NCBI GenBank assembly: GCA_028681135.1
Contig: JAQUJC010000013.1
Coordinates: 1-55,283 of the forward strand
DNA from: Kiritimatiellia bacterium
GTDB taxonomy: Bacteria; Verrucomicrobiota; Kiritimatiellia; CAIQIC01; Lenti-01
Reading direction: 5' to 3'
DNA length: 55,283 nt
Position 1 is the first letter of the stretch, and every line of letters begins with the position of its first letter. The notes under the pieces are model-generated. The model was not told the origin of the DNA and ran no database searches. It saw only the letters and a program-made list of their open reading frames with translations. Below, piece after piece: positions 47,202-55,283 of this stretch. Both the position numbers and the translations under genes were made by a program.

Positions 47202-48083
47202 CTAGCGTGCCAGGTGGCGGAAAATGTCGCGGCGACGCGTATAATAGAAAAGCCAGGCACCGGGAATCCCGCGGATGTAACGCCAGAAAGGGGGATGCGG
47301 CAAGACGACGCGCACCACCCCTGCCGTTGCCTTGATGGCGCTCCAGATGGCTGCGGCAGCGGGGATTCGCCCCAGTAACCGCTCTGCCCGCCATGGACTG
47401 CTAGGCATGCGGCCTTCCGCCAGCAGGCGGGCATAGCCTTCGGCGTACCAGCGGGCGTGGGCGCGAACCTGAGCGGGTGAATTGCGGCCGCTTTGATGGC
47501 GCACCGCGAAAGATGGATCGAACCAAAGGGTGTATCCAGCCCGCCGCGCGCGGTCCAGAAAATCTCCGTCTTCGCCGACGGTCAGCTCGTCGTCGAAGCC
47601 ATTCAAAGCATCGAAGGCAGAGCGCATCACCGCTAAATTATTGGTACCGACATGGCCGGATGCCGGCCCCGCACGGCGGGACACATGGACCCCATGGAAG
47701 ATGGCGAGATTGTCGCCCACATCCCAGTTGTTTCCAATGGGGAAGCGAATTCCGCCCGCAACAATAGGGTGGTCGGCGGAAACAGCGGCGGCCGCCCGAT
47801 CGATCCAATCGGGGTCGACAATGCAGTCGGAATCCGTAAACAGCAGGATCGACCCGCGGGCGGCACGGACAGCGAGATTGCGGAGAGCGCCGGTCCCCAG
47901 GCCGTTGCCCGGAAGGAAGCGGATCGTCTCGACGAGGGGCAGGCGGGGCTCCGGCAGCGCACCGGCGACAATGACTTCAAATGGGGTCCTGCCGGGCGCA
48001 GAATTGATGGAGTGCAGGGCATTCCAGAGGCAGGGATGCCCCTGACTCGGAATAATGATGGAAATGTACTCGTTTCTGGCCAT
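47202..48083 (-). CDS. GT2 glycosyltransferase
   Basis: GT-A enzyme of 293 residues from ATG 48083: ISIIIPSQGHPCLWNAL, GALRNLAVRAARG, LLFTDSDCIVDPDW (DxD), FDDELTVGEDGDFLDRARRAGY. The C-terminal 60 residues are amphipathic and basic and may touch the membrane. An earlier in-frame ATG at 48125 would overlap the start of the divergent flippase and lacks a ribosome site, while GGAAG lies upstream of 48083. Convergent with the deacetylase, nine bases apart. Confidence 0.87.
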   Translation of the reverse strand: MARNEYISIIIPSQGHPCLWNALHSINSAPGRTPFEVIVAGALPEPRLPLVETIRFLPGNGLGTGALRNLAVRAARGSILLFTDSDCIVDPDWIDRAAAAVSADHPIVAGGIRFPIGNNWDVGDNLAIFHGVHVSRRAGPASGHVGTNNLAVMRSAFDALNGFDDELTVGEDGDFLDRARRAGYTLWFDPSFAVRHQSGRNSPAQVRAHARWYAEGYARLLAEGRMPSSPWRAERLLGRIPAAAAIWSAIKATAGVVRVVLPHPPFWRYIRGIPGAWLFYYTRRRDIFRHLAR

Positions 48084-48123
48084 GTGAGCTGGTATCTTCC
48101 TCGCTGTATCATCATCAGATATC

Positions 48124-49626
48124 ATGCAAGAGCAAGATCAAAGCAAGACCGGCGCTGGGAGTGGAGGGGGCTATTTTCGTTTTTTTGTGCTGTCGTTCGG
48201 CTATGTGGCCTTTCGTTTCTTGCTGAGCCCGCTGCGGACGCGGTTGTTGACGGAAGTGTTGTCGAAAGAGCTTTACGGCAGTTTGACGTTGGCCGTGATG
48301 ACCCTGACTTTTATGGCCACATTGTCCTCGCTGGGCGGGTTTGAATTTCTAGTGCGGCGTTTGCCCGGGCAGGTGCCGGCCCTGCAAAAAGGATGGTTGC
48401 TATTGCTGTTACGCCGCCTGGCTCTGCCCGGTTGGCTGGCGGTCGGGGCGGTGGTGCTTATCGCCCGGAGTGCGGGCTGGGTCTCCCCCTTCCTGAGCAC
48501 CACCGACTTGTCACTGCTGTGGTTAGCCCTGGGCTTGACCTCCTGGCTGTTGTACCGGGTTTTTTATTCTCTGGGGTGTGGCGATCTGGTGCGGGTGCGG
48601 ACGATCCAATTGCTTCAAAATGATTTGTGGTTTGTGGCTATTTTGGCAGGTGGCACATGGGCCGCCGCGTCGTTGACCCATGCGGTGGGGGTCTGGACTG
48701 GCTGGCTGGCGGCCACGGTGCTGGTGGTCCGGCTATGGGCGCGGTTGCCGAAGGACACCCTGCACCCGCCAGCAGGCATCGGAACGGTGATCCGCTATGG
48801 GGCACCCCTGCTGCCCATGATTTGCGGTGAAATTCTGTTCCGCCTGGCTGACCGCTATGTCCTATTGGGATTTTTTGATATTCGAATTGTGGCCGAATAC
48901 ACGCTGGGCATGAACGTGACGATGATGGTGTTTGTGGTGGGTGCCAGCCTTCTGGACCTGACCATTCCCGCGCTCTATGCGGCGTGCAACCGCCAGGTGC
49001 GCACCGAGCAGGCCGGGCCCAGCGAGGACATGCGACGTGTGTTTGGCATCATGGTGCGTCACGTGTGGGGGATTAGCCTGCCAGCAGGGGTGGCGCTGTG
49101 TTTCTTTCACCGGGACATTTATGGGATCGTCAGTGGACCGGCGTTTCGAGATGCGTCAGTTCTGTTGCCGTGGATGGCATTCATTCCGTTGGCATTTTTG
49201 ACGGTGACGGTGGTGAGTCGGGCCCTATTGGCGATGGATCGCTCGCGACTGGTGGGGGGCGCGACGCTGACGGTGGCTGTAATGAATTTAGGATTGGACC
49301 TCGTCGTCGTTCCGCGGTGGGGGGCCATCGGCGCGGCCATGGCAACTCTGTTCAGTATGGTGCTATTGGCCGTAGTGTTGGGGCAGGTGTTGGGCTGGCG
49401 GACGTGGCTGCGCCGGGAAGAGGTGCGGCCCGGCGCCATCTTTGTGGCGACGGTGGTCTGCGTGGGTGGGTTTACGCTTATTGATCGGTATGGCGCTGAA
49501 TGGAGCGGCTGGCTGCGTCTGCTGGCGGGCGGCGGGCTGACGGGAGCGGCGTTGCTGGGCTGTCGGATATTCACCCCCAAGGATATGTTGCTTCTCAAGG
49601 GGACGGCGGCCTCGAGGGCGGCGTGA
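48124..49626 (+). CDS. Polysaccharide flippase, MOP superfamily
   Basis: 500-residue polytopic membrane protein with about twelve to fourteen hydrophobic segments. The N-terminus (FRFLLSPLRTRLLTEVLSKELYG) and the segment YGAPLLPMICGEILFRLADRYVLL around residue 220 are typical of Wzx-type exporters, as is RWGAIGAAMATLFS near the end. Second such gene in the window; it is no close copy of the one at 10459. Its neighbours are glycosyltransferases, so it probably exports a lipid-linked oligosaccharide. Confidence 0.83.
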   Translation: MQEQDQSKTGAGSGGGYFRFFVLSFGYVAFRFLLSPLRTRLLTEVLSKELYGSLTLAVMTLTFMATLSSLGGFEFLVRRLPGQVPALQKGWLLLLLRRLALPGWLAVGAVVLIARSAGWVSPFLSTTDLSLLWLALGLTSWLLYRVFYSLGCGDLVRVRTIQLLQNDLWFVAILAGGTWAAASLTHAVGVWTGWLAATVLVVRLWARLPKDTLHPPAGIGTVIRYGAPLLPMICGEILFRLADRYVLLGFFDIRIVAEYTLGMNVTMMVFVVGASLLDLTIPALYAACNRQVRTEQAGPSEDMRRVFGIMVRHVWGISLPAGVALCFFHRDIYGIVSGPAFRDASVLLPWMAFIPLAFLTVTVVSRALLAMDRSRLVGGATLTVAVMNLGLDLVVVPRWGAIGAAMATLFSMVLLAVVLGQVLGWRTWLRREEVRPGAIFVATVVCVGGFTLIDRYGAEWSGWLRLLAGGGLTGAALLGCRIFTPKDMLLLKGTAASRAA

Positions 49627-49642
49627 CCCCAACGGGTGCCAG

Positions 49643-50761
49643 TCAAGCGCGCAAGAACGGTGCCAGTCCTTCTCGCCAAATTTGGGCGGTGCGCTCCCAC
49701 GAATAATCGCGTTGTACGAGCTGGCGGCCACGCTCCGCCATCTCCCCGGCCCGTTCCGATTCTTGAGCGAGGCGCTGCACCATGGCGGCAAAATCTGGTT
49801 TTTCCGCCAGGCACAGCTCGCGTCCATCGGTGATGGCCAATCCTTCCGCCGCTTTCGCCGTGGCGACGACTGGTTTGCCGGCGGCCAGATATTCGAGCAC
49901 TTTTAAGCGAGTGCCGGAGCCGCTGAAGACGGGTGCCAGGCAGATGTCCGCGAGGGCTAACCAGGGGGCGATCTCTGGAACCTGGCCCACATGATGGAGC
50001 AATGGGTGGCTGATGCCGCTGGGCATCTGCGGTCCACCCGAGACTAGGCAGAGAAACATTCCCGGTCGCTGCCGCTCCAGTTCGGGTAGCAACTCATTCG
50101 CTATAAACGCCAAGGCTTCTTGGTTGGGGGAATAGTCCAGTTTACCCATAAAAAAAAGGATGCAGCGGCCTGCCCGTTCGCGAGCCCACTGCTCCGCCTG
50201 GGCATCGCGCCGCCCGGTTGGTGGGGGGCGGACGCCGTTGGGGGCCACGCAAATCTTGGCGGCCGGGATGTCGTAATCGCGGCGGAACCACTCGGCGTCG
50301 GTGTCGGAACAACAAAAAATTCGTTTCGCCTGACGCGTCACGCGGCGCTCCTGGGCACGAACCAGTCGCGTAAACGGATGACCGGCCCCAAAGCGCTCAG
50401 CAATAGCGCGTCCATCCACATTCTGTGCGTCTAGAATACGGGGGATGCCCAGACCGGCAAAGGCGTCATGACACCAGATTGATGTTGCCAGCAGAACCCG
50501 CGGCGTGTGAGTCGCGGCAATGCGGCGTGCATGGCGGCGGTTGGCGGGCCAGTAGAGATTGAACATGCCCCAGTTAATGCCGCACTTGCGTCGACCCCAA
50601 TCAAACGGATAGGCCTCTCCCGTAAATTCCGGATGCGGCGGCGGCGGTTGCAGCAACAATACGTCAGGTTGCAAGGCGCGAAGCAACTCATCCACTCGGC
50701 GCTTGCCACCGGTCGCCGGGTGTTGGATAGTGTAGTAAGATGTCAGCAAAATGGCGGACAT
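49643..50761 (-). CDS. GT4-like glycosyltransferase
   Basis: GT-B protein of 372 residues. Motifs: ILDAQNVDGRAIAERF, FCCSDTDAEWFRRDY, ICVAPNGVRPP, LFFMGKLDYSPNQEALAF and APVFSGSGTRLKVLEYLAAGKPVVA, the pattern of the sugar transferase group related to TuaH. The ATG at 50761 (MSAILLTSYY) is chosen over 50806; neither has a clear ribosome site. Convergent with the flippase, 16 bases apart, and divergent from the GT2 at 50798. Confidence 0.82.
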   Translation of the reverse strand: MSAILLTSYYTIQHPATGGKRRVDELLRALQPDVLLLQPPPPHPEFTGEAYPFDWGRRKCGINWGMFNLYWPANRRHARRIAATHTPRVLLATSIWCHDAFAGLGIPRILDAQNVDGRAIAERFGAGHPFTRLVRAQERRVTRQAKRIFCCSDTDAEWFRRDYDIPAAKICVAPNGVRPPPTGRRDAQAEQWARERAGRCILFFMGKLDYSPNQEALAFIANELLPELERQRPGMFLCLVSGGPQMPSGISHPLLHHVGQVPEIAPWLALADICLAPVFSGSGTRLKVLEYLAAGKPVVATAKAAEGLAITDGRELCLAEKPDFAAMVQRLAQESERAGEMAERGRQLVQRDYSWERTAQIWREGLAPFLRA

Positions 50762-50797
50762 GAGGATGCTCGGTATGTTGAAACCAGAAGAATAGGT

Positions 50798-51775
50798 ATG
50801 AAGCAATTAACGGATTTGAGCCAGCAAAAAGGGGATGGGGGGGGCGCGCCGAGTGTCTGGGTGGTCACATTGGGGTTCAACAATGCCCAGGATACCATCG
50901 AGTGTTTGACAAGTTTGTCTGCTAGTCAAGGGGTGTCGATTCAGCTGTTATTTACGGATAACAACAGCAGCGATGATTCGGTTGCCCGCGTTCTGGCGGA
51001 GATGCCGGCTGCGCATGTCATTCAGACGGGGGCCAATCTGGGATTCGCCCGGGGCTTCAACGTTGGCCTGGACTATTGTCTGCGGCAGGGCGCCGATTAT
51101 GTCTTCATGATCAATAACGATACCGTGGTGGCGCCGGATTGCATCGCGCGCCTGCTGGAGGTGGCTCAGGCCCAGCCGCAGGCCGGCATGCTGGTTCCCA
51201 AAATCTTTTATCATGATCATCCCAAAATAATTTGGTCGGCGGGGTCGCGTTTTCGACGCATGCCCCCCGCGATCATCATGCGCAAAACTCAGGGCGACGA
51301 TGATGGACGGTTTGATGCCGAACCGGATTTGGACTACACGACCACCTGCGCGCTGATGCTGAGCCGGGCATTTCTGGAACGCGTAGGCTTGCTGGATCGC
51401 GATTATTTCATTTTGTACGACGACTATGACTGGTCGATTCGTGCGCGTGAGCAGGGGTTTGGTATCCGGTTGGTGCCCGAGGCTCATCTGTGGCACAAGG
51501 TGTCAAAATCCAGCGGGGTGGGGACACGGAGTCCATTCTTTTGGACCCATTATGGACGGAGTACGGCTTTTTTCTTTCGCAAGCATGCCCGCTACAAGTG
51601 GCTGACGGGGCCGGTGCATTTTGGCTATCTGCTGGCGCGCATCGTAGCGGAAGGCAAGGCCTTTGGCCTGCGCCCCTTCCTGCGAGGATGGCGCGAAGGT
51701 CGGCGGGCGGAGCGGCATGACCCCCCGTATCCCTTGCGAGGTGAAACCCATCCCTATACGGTGGTCCGCGGCTGA
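50798..51775 (+). CDS. GT2 glycosyltransferase, WbbL-like
   Basis: 325 residues: VVTLGFNNAQDTIECL, LLFTDNNSSDDSV, NLGFARGFNVGL, FMINNDTVVAPDC (metal site), YFILYDDYDWSIRAREQGF. A G8 run (50837-50844) encodes GDGGGAP near residue 14. From WSAGSRFRRMPP onward it is clearly homologous to the C-terminal half of the convergent FAD/GT2 fusion (WSIGLRFRRFPP), including the tail GPVHFGYLL / LPVHFVYLL. The start has only a weak AGAAG upstream. Confidence 0.87.
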   Translation: MKQLTDLSQQKGDGGGAPSVWVVTLGFNNAQDTIECLTSLSASQGVSIQLLFTDNNSSDDSVARVLAEMPAAHVIQTGANLGFARGFNVGLDYCLRQGADYVFMINNDTVVAPDCIARLLEVAQAQPQAGMLVPKIFYHDHPKIIWSAGSRFRRMPPAIIMRKTQGDDDGRFDAEPDLDYTTTCALMLSRAFLERVGLLDRDYFILYDDYDWSIRAREQGFGIRLVPEAHLWHKVSKSSGVGTRSPFFWTHYGRSTAFFFRKHARYKWLTGPVHFGYLLARIVAEGKAFGLRPFLRGWREGRRAERHDPPYPLRGETHPYTVVRG

Positions 51776-51800
51776 TTCTGGCGTTGAGGAGTAGGGCGAT

Positions 51801-51822
51801 CCCGACACACCCTGTGGTCGGG
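51801..51822. terminator. Hairpin between convergent genes
   Basis: CCCGAC (51801-51806) pairs with GTCGGG (51817-51822), with inner ACA/TGT pairing possible. It lies midway between the stops of two convergent genes, and a short T-run (51834-51839) follows on the plus strand. It could terminate both transcripts. Confidence 0.45.
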
Positions 51823-51891
51823 AGAACCGAGTAATTTTTATCTGCAAGACCGGCTGAAAAAGAACCGTTCTAACCTGCATTATTATTCAGG

Positions 51892-54069
51892 CTAATCGAG
51901 TAAGTCTGCGCTGTCCACGGTCGGGGGGCGTCCCAGACGGCGGTGCAGGCCCCACCACATGCCACGGCATAGCGCCGGGATGCGCCGGGCATTCCCTGAG
52001 ACTGTTTCGCGCAGGAGCAGATAAACAAAATGCACCGGCAGGACGAGCCACAAGGGCGACATGTGGCGGCGATAGAAGCGCGTGAAGCTTTCGCCCCATG
52101 CCGCAAAGTCCTGGATCATGCCACTCTCTAATTCGTGGTGGTCGAGGTGTGCGTCTGGGACATAGCGGATGCGGAATCCTTCGGCGCGAACGCGGCGTGA
52201 AAAATCCATATCTTCGTAGTAGCATGAAAATCCCGTATCAAAGAGACCGGCCCTTTCAATGGCCTCGCGTGAGACGAGCAGACCGCAACTGACGGCATAG
52301 TCAACCTCACAGCTCTTCGAAAACTCGGCGACGGGGCGCCCGCGGCCAATGTTCTTGGTGGAGGGGGGGAAGCGGCGAAAACGCAGCCCGATGGACCACA
52401 GGCGGGTGGGGTCTTCGGCCAGGCGGATTTGAGGTGCCAGCAGGCCTGCTTCGGGGTCGCGTTGGGCCACACGCACCAGTTTGGCCACGAAGTCGGGTTC
52501 GGCATGCGTATGGCTCTGCGCCAACAGCATGAAGTCGGCTTTGTGTTCGCGTAGCGCCGCGACGATCCCCTTGTTGTAGAGGGAAGGTAACCCGCGGCCG
52601 GAGGTTTCCTGCAGTACCTGAATCGCGGGCCGTTCGGTCTGCATCTGAGCCTGGCGTTCAGCGTCGCGGGTGACCACGATAATCTGCTGCTGGGAGTAAT
52701 CGGCCGCCAGGAATGAATCTACGCAGCGCAGCAGGGCCGGGAGGTCCGCGGTATCCGCGATGATGGTGGCTATCTGCGGTTCGACCGGTAGCGTCGAGCG
52801 CTGGGACCTCAGGGTTACAGGGGCCTGGGCGGTGAGTTCACGAACGCATTGGAGGGCCGATTCAAGACAGTTGTCTATTTCCATGTGCTCGAACTGTGCG
52901 GCGCGGCCAACCGTACGGAGATTTTTGAACTGAGCCAGGTGGTCCAGCGCAAGATCCACGTCTTTTTCGTATCCGCTGCGATAGACCGGATAAGAAAACT
53001 CGCGCCGTCGCACCGTGGTATCTAGGACCTGATCCATGCGAAAGACGCCGGATGCGGCCAGATCACGCACGGCTTGTTCCAGAAAATCTGGGCGATCGCA
53101 GTCGGTGACTTCAGCGCATACGACCGATGTGTCGGGCGGTCCCGCCTGTGGATAGAGGTTTTTAATTTCGCATAGGCGATTCACCACCACGTCGCCATCC
53201 ATATAGTATATCCAGTGATTCGGGGTGGTTTGCGGTTTCGCCACATGGACGTAGACGGCGGCGACGCTGCGGTAGGTCAGGGGCGACTCATAACCAGTCA
53301 TGGAGCAGAGGGTGGTGAGCGGAATCGTGGACACAAAATGGTCCGCCTCCAGATAGCGAACTTGTCCATCCTGCTCATAGCGAACACGCACGACGCGGCC
53401 GCCGTCGATCTCCAGCCCGGTCATGCGCGCATTGAGTCGGATATGGTCGTGTACCGGTGCCGCCAGCGCGTCGCAGATGACCCCATACCCCCCGTTTTTA
53501 GGATAATAGAAGTAATTGAATTTGGTCTTGGACCCCTGGCGAAGCACATCCAGCGGGCCGGAAAGGCGTACTTTTTTGCGGGCCCATTCGACAGACAACT
53601 GGTCCATCGGGATGCCAAACATTTTACGGGTATAGGGTGAAAAAAGGAACGCTTCGAGCCGGGATCCGAAGTGGGCCAGACAGTAGTTTGCGAATGAGGT
53701 TTCCGGCAGATGACGCTTGCGGGTCAGGTAGGTCCACGGGATGGAAAACGTGTTGCGTGGGAAAAAGCGCGTGCACAGTTGGACGACATCTACCGGGTCC
53801 TTGAGCCATTTACCGCCGAGGCGCACTTGGCTGACGCGATCCAGCGTCCGCAGGGGGACAAGGGATTGGATCAGTTGCAGAATATGCTCGTCGTGGGTGA
53901 ACAACCGATGGGCCGCCCAGTCGCAGGTGTGCCCGTTCCATTGGAAACTATGGGCAAATCCTCCGATCATGGGCGCGGCCTCGATGATTTCCACATCCGC
54001 GCCTTTGCGGTTCAAAAAATGCGCGGTGCTCAATCCGGACATGCCGGCACCAATAATGCCTACTTTCAT
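51892..54069 (-). CDS. FAD-dependent oxidoreductase fused to a GT2-like domain
   Basis: 725 residues. Residues 1-450 are an amine-oxidase/UDP-galactopyranose-mutase-like flavoprotein: GIIGAGMSGLSTAHFLNRKG at the dinucleotide site, EIIEAAPMIGGFAHSF, WAAHRLFTHDEHIL and a C-terminal GRAAQFEHMEIDNCLESA closing the FAD site. Residues about 470-725 are GT2-like (ATIIADTADLPALLRCVDSF; GLFDTGFSCYYEDMDFSRRVRAEGF), but the usual DxD/NDD metal site reads LLAQSHTHAEPDF, without aspartate at that place. It may convert a sugar nucleotide or lipid-linked sugar and then transfer it, or the GT half may only bind. Paralogous with the convergent GT2 at 50798. Confidence 0.82.
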   Translation of the reverse strand: MKVGIIGAGMSGLSTAHFLNRKGADVEIIEAAPMIGGFAHSFQWNGHTCDWAAHRLFTHDEHILQLIQSLVPLRTLDRVSQVRLGGKWLKDPVDVVQLCTRFFPRNTFSIPWTYLTRKRHLPETSFANYCLAHFGSRLEAFLFSPYTRKMFGIPMDQLSVEWARKKVRLSGPLDVLRQGSKTKFNYFYYPKNGGYGVICDALAAPVHDHIRLNARMTGLEIDGGRVVRVRYEQDGQVRYLEADHFVSTIPLTTLCSMTGYESPLTYRSVAAVYVHVAKPQTTPNHWIYYMDGDVVVNRLCEIKNLYPQAGPPDTSVVCAEVTDCDRPDFLEQAVRDLAASGVFRMDQVLDTTVRRREFSYPVYRSGYEKDVDLALDHLAQFKNLRTVGRAAQFEHMEIDNCLESALQCVRELTAQAPVTLRSQRSTLPVEPQIATIIADTADLPALLRCVDSFLAADYSQQQIIVVTRDAERQAQMQTERPAIQVLQETSGRGLPSLYNKGIVAALREHKADFMLLAQSHTHAEPDFVAKLVRVAQRDPEAGLLAPQIRLAEDPTRLWSIGLRFRRFPPSTKNIGRGRPVAEFSKSCEVDYAVSCGLLVSREAIERAGLFDTGFSCYYEDMDFSRRVRAEGFRIRYVPDAHLDHHELESGMIQDFAAWGESFTRFYRRHMSPLWLVLPVHFVYLLLRETVSGNARRIPALCRGMWWGLHRRLGRPPTVDSADLLD

Positions 54070-54192
54070 CTATCCTCACTCTTCCTGTGCAGTGAAATCA
54101 GGGGGCTCGCAAAATAGTGCCAGCGGGGAAACCCCTCTTGCACCCATTTCTGGGGGGAGGGCGACATGCCTCGTGGAGCAAGCCGAGGGGGA

Positions 54193-54969
54193 TTATGTCC
54201 ACACCTTCCAGGGGGCGCGACCTTCTGTCCACATCTGATCCAAATCCATTTTATCCTTCAAGTGGTCCATACAGTGCCAGAATCCATCGTGTTTGTAGAC
54301 CACAAGCTGACCATCCTGGGCCAATTGCTCCAAAGGGCTGGCTTCCCAGAATGTCGCGTCATCTTGAATATAATCCAACACCCCGGGTTCTAACACAAAG
54401 AAGCCGCCGTTGACCCAGGCGTTGTCGCCCTGGGGTTTTTCGCGGAAGGAGGCAATCCGGTTTTGATTGGCCGCGATATGAAACGATCCGTAGCGTCCAG
54501 GCGGTTGGACTGCCGTCATGGTGGCGAGTCCCTTTTGTTCGCGATGGAAGGCAATGCTGCGGCTGATATCCACATTGCCGACGCCATCGCCGTAGGTAAA
54601 GCAGAAGGGGGCGTTGCCAATATAGTCCGCCACTCGTTTGAGGCGTCCGCCGGTGCCACTGTTTTCACCGGTATCCACGAGCGTGACCCGCCACGGTTCG
54701 ACGGTGTGGTGGTGAATCGTGGTTTTGTTGGTGCTTAGATCAAGAGTCACATCGGAATTATATAAATAATAATTGGCAAAATATTCCTTGATCATTTGGC
54801 CTTTATATCCGCAGCAGATCACGAAATCATGGATGCCATGGGCCGAGTAAATTTTCATGATATGCCAGAGGATGGGCATGCCACCAATTTCTACCATGGG
54901 CTTGGGGCGGGTCATGGTTTCTTCGGCCATCCGTGTGCCGTATCCCCCGGCTAAAATGACTGCTTTCAC
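54193..54969 (-). CDS. rfbF: Glucose-1-phosphate cytidylyltransferase
   Basis: Makes CDP-glucose from CTP and glucose 1-phosphate, the first step toward CDP-linked dideoxysugars. 258 residues with the nucleotidyltransferase signature KAVILAGGYGTRMAEET, TRPKPMVEIGG, then FVICCGYKGQMIKEYF, the family's FTYGDGVGNVD metal site and ENSGTGGRLKRVADYIG. Start is GTG 54969 with AAGGAG seven bases upstream; a longer ATG start at 55065 would add a non-conserved tail. The next steps (CDP-glucose 4,6-dehydratase, RfbG) are not in the window. It is 123 bases upstream of the FAD/GT2 fusion on the same strand, so they may be co-transcribed. Confidence 0.93.
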   Translation of the reverse strand: MKAVILAGGYGTRMAEETMTRPKPMVEIGGMPILWHIMKIYSAHGIHDFVICCGYKGQMIKEYFANYYLYNSDVTLDLSTNKTTIHHHTVEPWRVTLVDTGENSGTGGRLKRVADYIGNAPFCFTYGDGVGNVDISRSIAFHREQKGLATMTAVQPPGRYGSFHIAANQNRIASFREKPQGDNAWVNGGFFVLEPGVLDYIQDDATFWEASPLEQLAQDGQLVVYKHDGFWHCMDHLKDKMDLDQMWTEGRAPWKVWT

Positions 54970-55141
54970 CTGTGGTCTCCTTTTACAAATGATCGACGCC
55001 TGACCTTCATTCCCCGCGGAGAAACCGCGTGGATCCCAGCCCCATTGGGATGGGGGCATGTTCATGAGGATTGCGTGACTGTCGCTTGTGTACTATAAAC
55101 TTATCCATGAATGCGAGAAAATGTGAACCGGGGTGTGACGC

Positions 55142-55283
55142 ATGAAGCTGGTGGTTCAACTGCCGGCATTGAACGAGGAGGCCTCGATCGGCCGTGTGCT
55201 GGACTCGATTCCGCGGCGCCTGCCGGGGGTGGATGAGGTGCAGGTGCTGGTGGTGGATGACGGTTCGACCGACCGAACCGCGG
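55142..55283 (+). CDS. GT2 glycosyltransferase, 5' end only
   Basis: The first 47 codons read MKLVVQLPALNEEASIGRV then VLVVDDGSTDRTA, the opening of a polyprenyl-phosphate-type GT2. The gene runs off the window end. It is divergent from rfbF with a 172-base gap. Confidence 0.85.
   Translation, partial: MKLVVQLPALNEEASIGRVLDSIPRRLPGVDEVQVLVVDDGSTDRTA

Overview
The window reads like a chromosomal surface-glycan locus from a GC-rich, Gram-negative, didermic bacterium. A full set of type II secretion pseudopilins (gspG-H-I-J-K), large secreted proteins built from LamG, CBM6, thrombospondin type 3 (TSP3) and F5/8-type modules, and intergenic DNA full of short dispersed phrases fit best with the Verrucomicrobia/Kiritimatiellota/Lentisphaerae (PVC) group. 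That placement is inference from gene content; the window holds no rRNA or other phylogenetic marker.

Layout. 1-795: repeat-rich DNA without a convincing gene. 796-2891: ugd (UDP-glucose dehydrogenase) and an RsuA-family rRNA pseudouridine synthase. 3071-6614: five overlapping or closely spaced pseudopilin genes. 6774-15790: a run of glycan genes (two methyltransferases, GT2 and GT4 glycosyltransferases, a flippase). 15908-18163: a secreted LamG-CBM6 protein. 18981-25337: an island with a TSP3-repeat protein, a small secreted partner, two copies of an Rhs fragment and a truncated IS66 element between them. 25517-33046: a GT4 and three polytopic GT-C-like membrane enzymes. 33201-47192: a second LamG-CBM6 protein, an SGNH hydrolase, a GT-C protein fused to an FGE/SUMF1-like domain, a repeat-mosaic intergenic region, a GT4, and a 1448-residue polysaccharide deacetylase with TSP3, five CBM6 and F5/8-like modules. 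47202-55283: GT2s, a second flippase, a GT4, an FAD-oxidoreductase/GT2 fusion, rfbF (CDP-glucose synthesis) and the start of another GT2.

How it works together (inference). Ugd and RfbF supply UDP-glucuronate and CDP-glucose. Cytoplasmic GT2/GT4 enzymes build lipid-linked glycans, the two flippases export them, and the GT-C proteins, SGNH hydrolase and deacetylase act on the outer side of the inner membrane or beyond. The CBM6/LamG proteins could bind the finished glycan at the surface and could be cargo of the type II system.

The most unusual signals are: (1) a 72-bp element made of three 19-bp palindromes with fixed 31/22-bp phasing, present twice in frame inside the start of gspK and once, inverted, at 18459-18530; (2) long poly-G tracts at the pseudopilin gene junctions, two of which sit exactly one base from joining a perfect prepilin leader to its gene; (3) two domain fusions (FAD oxidoreductase + degenerate GT2; GT-C + cysteine-less FGE-like domain); and (4) recombining CBM6/LamG modules.
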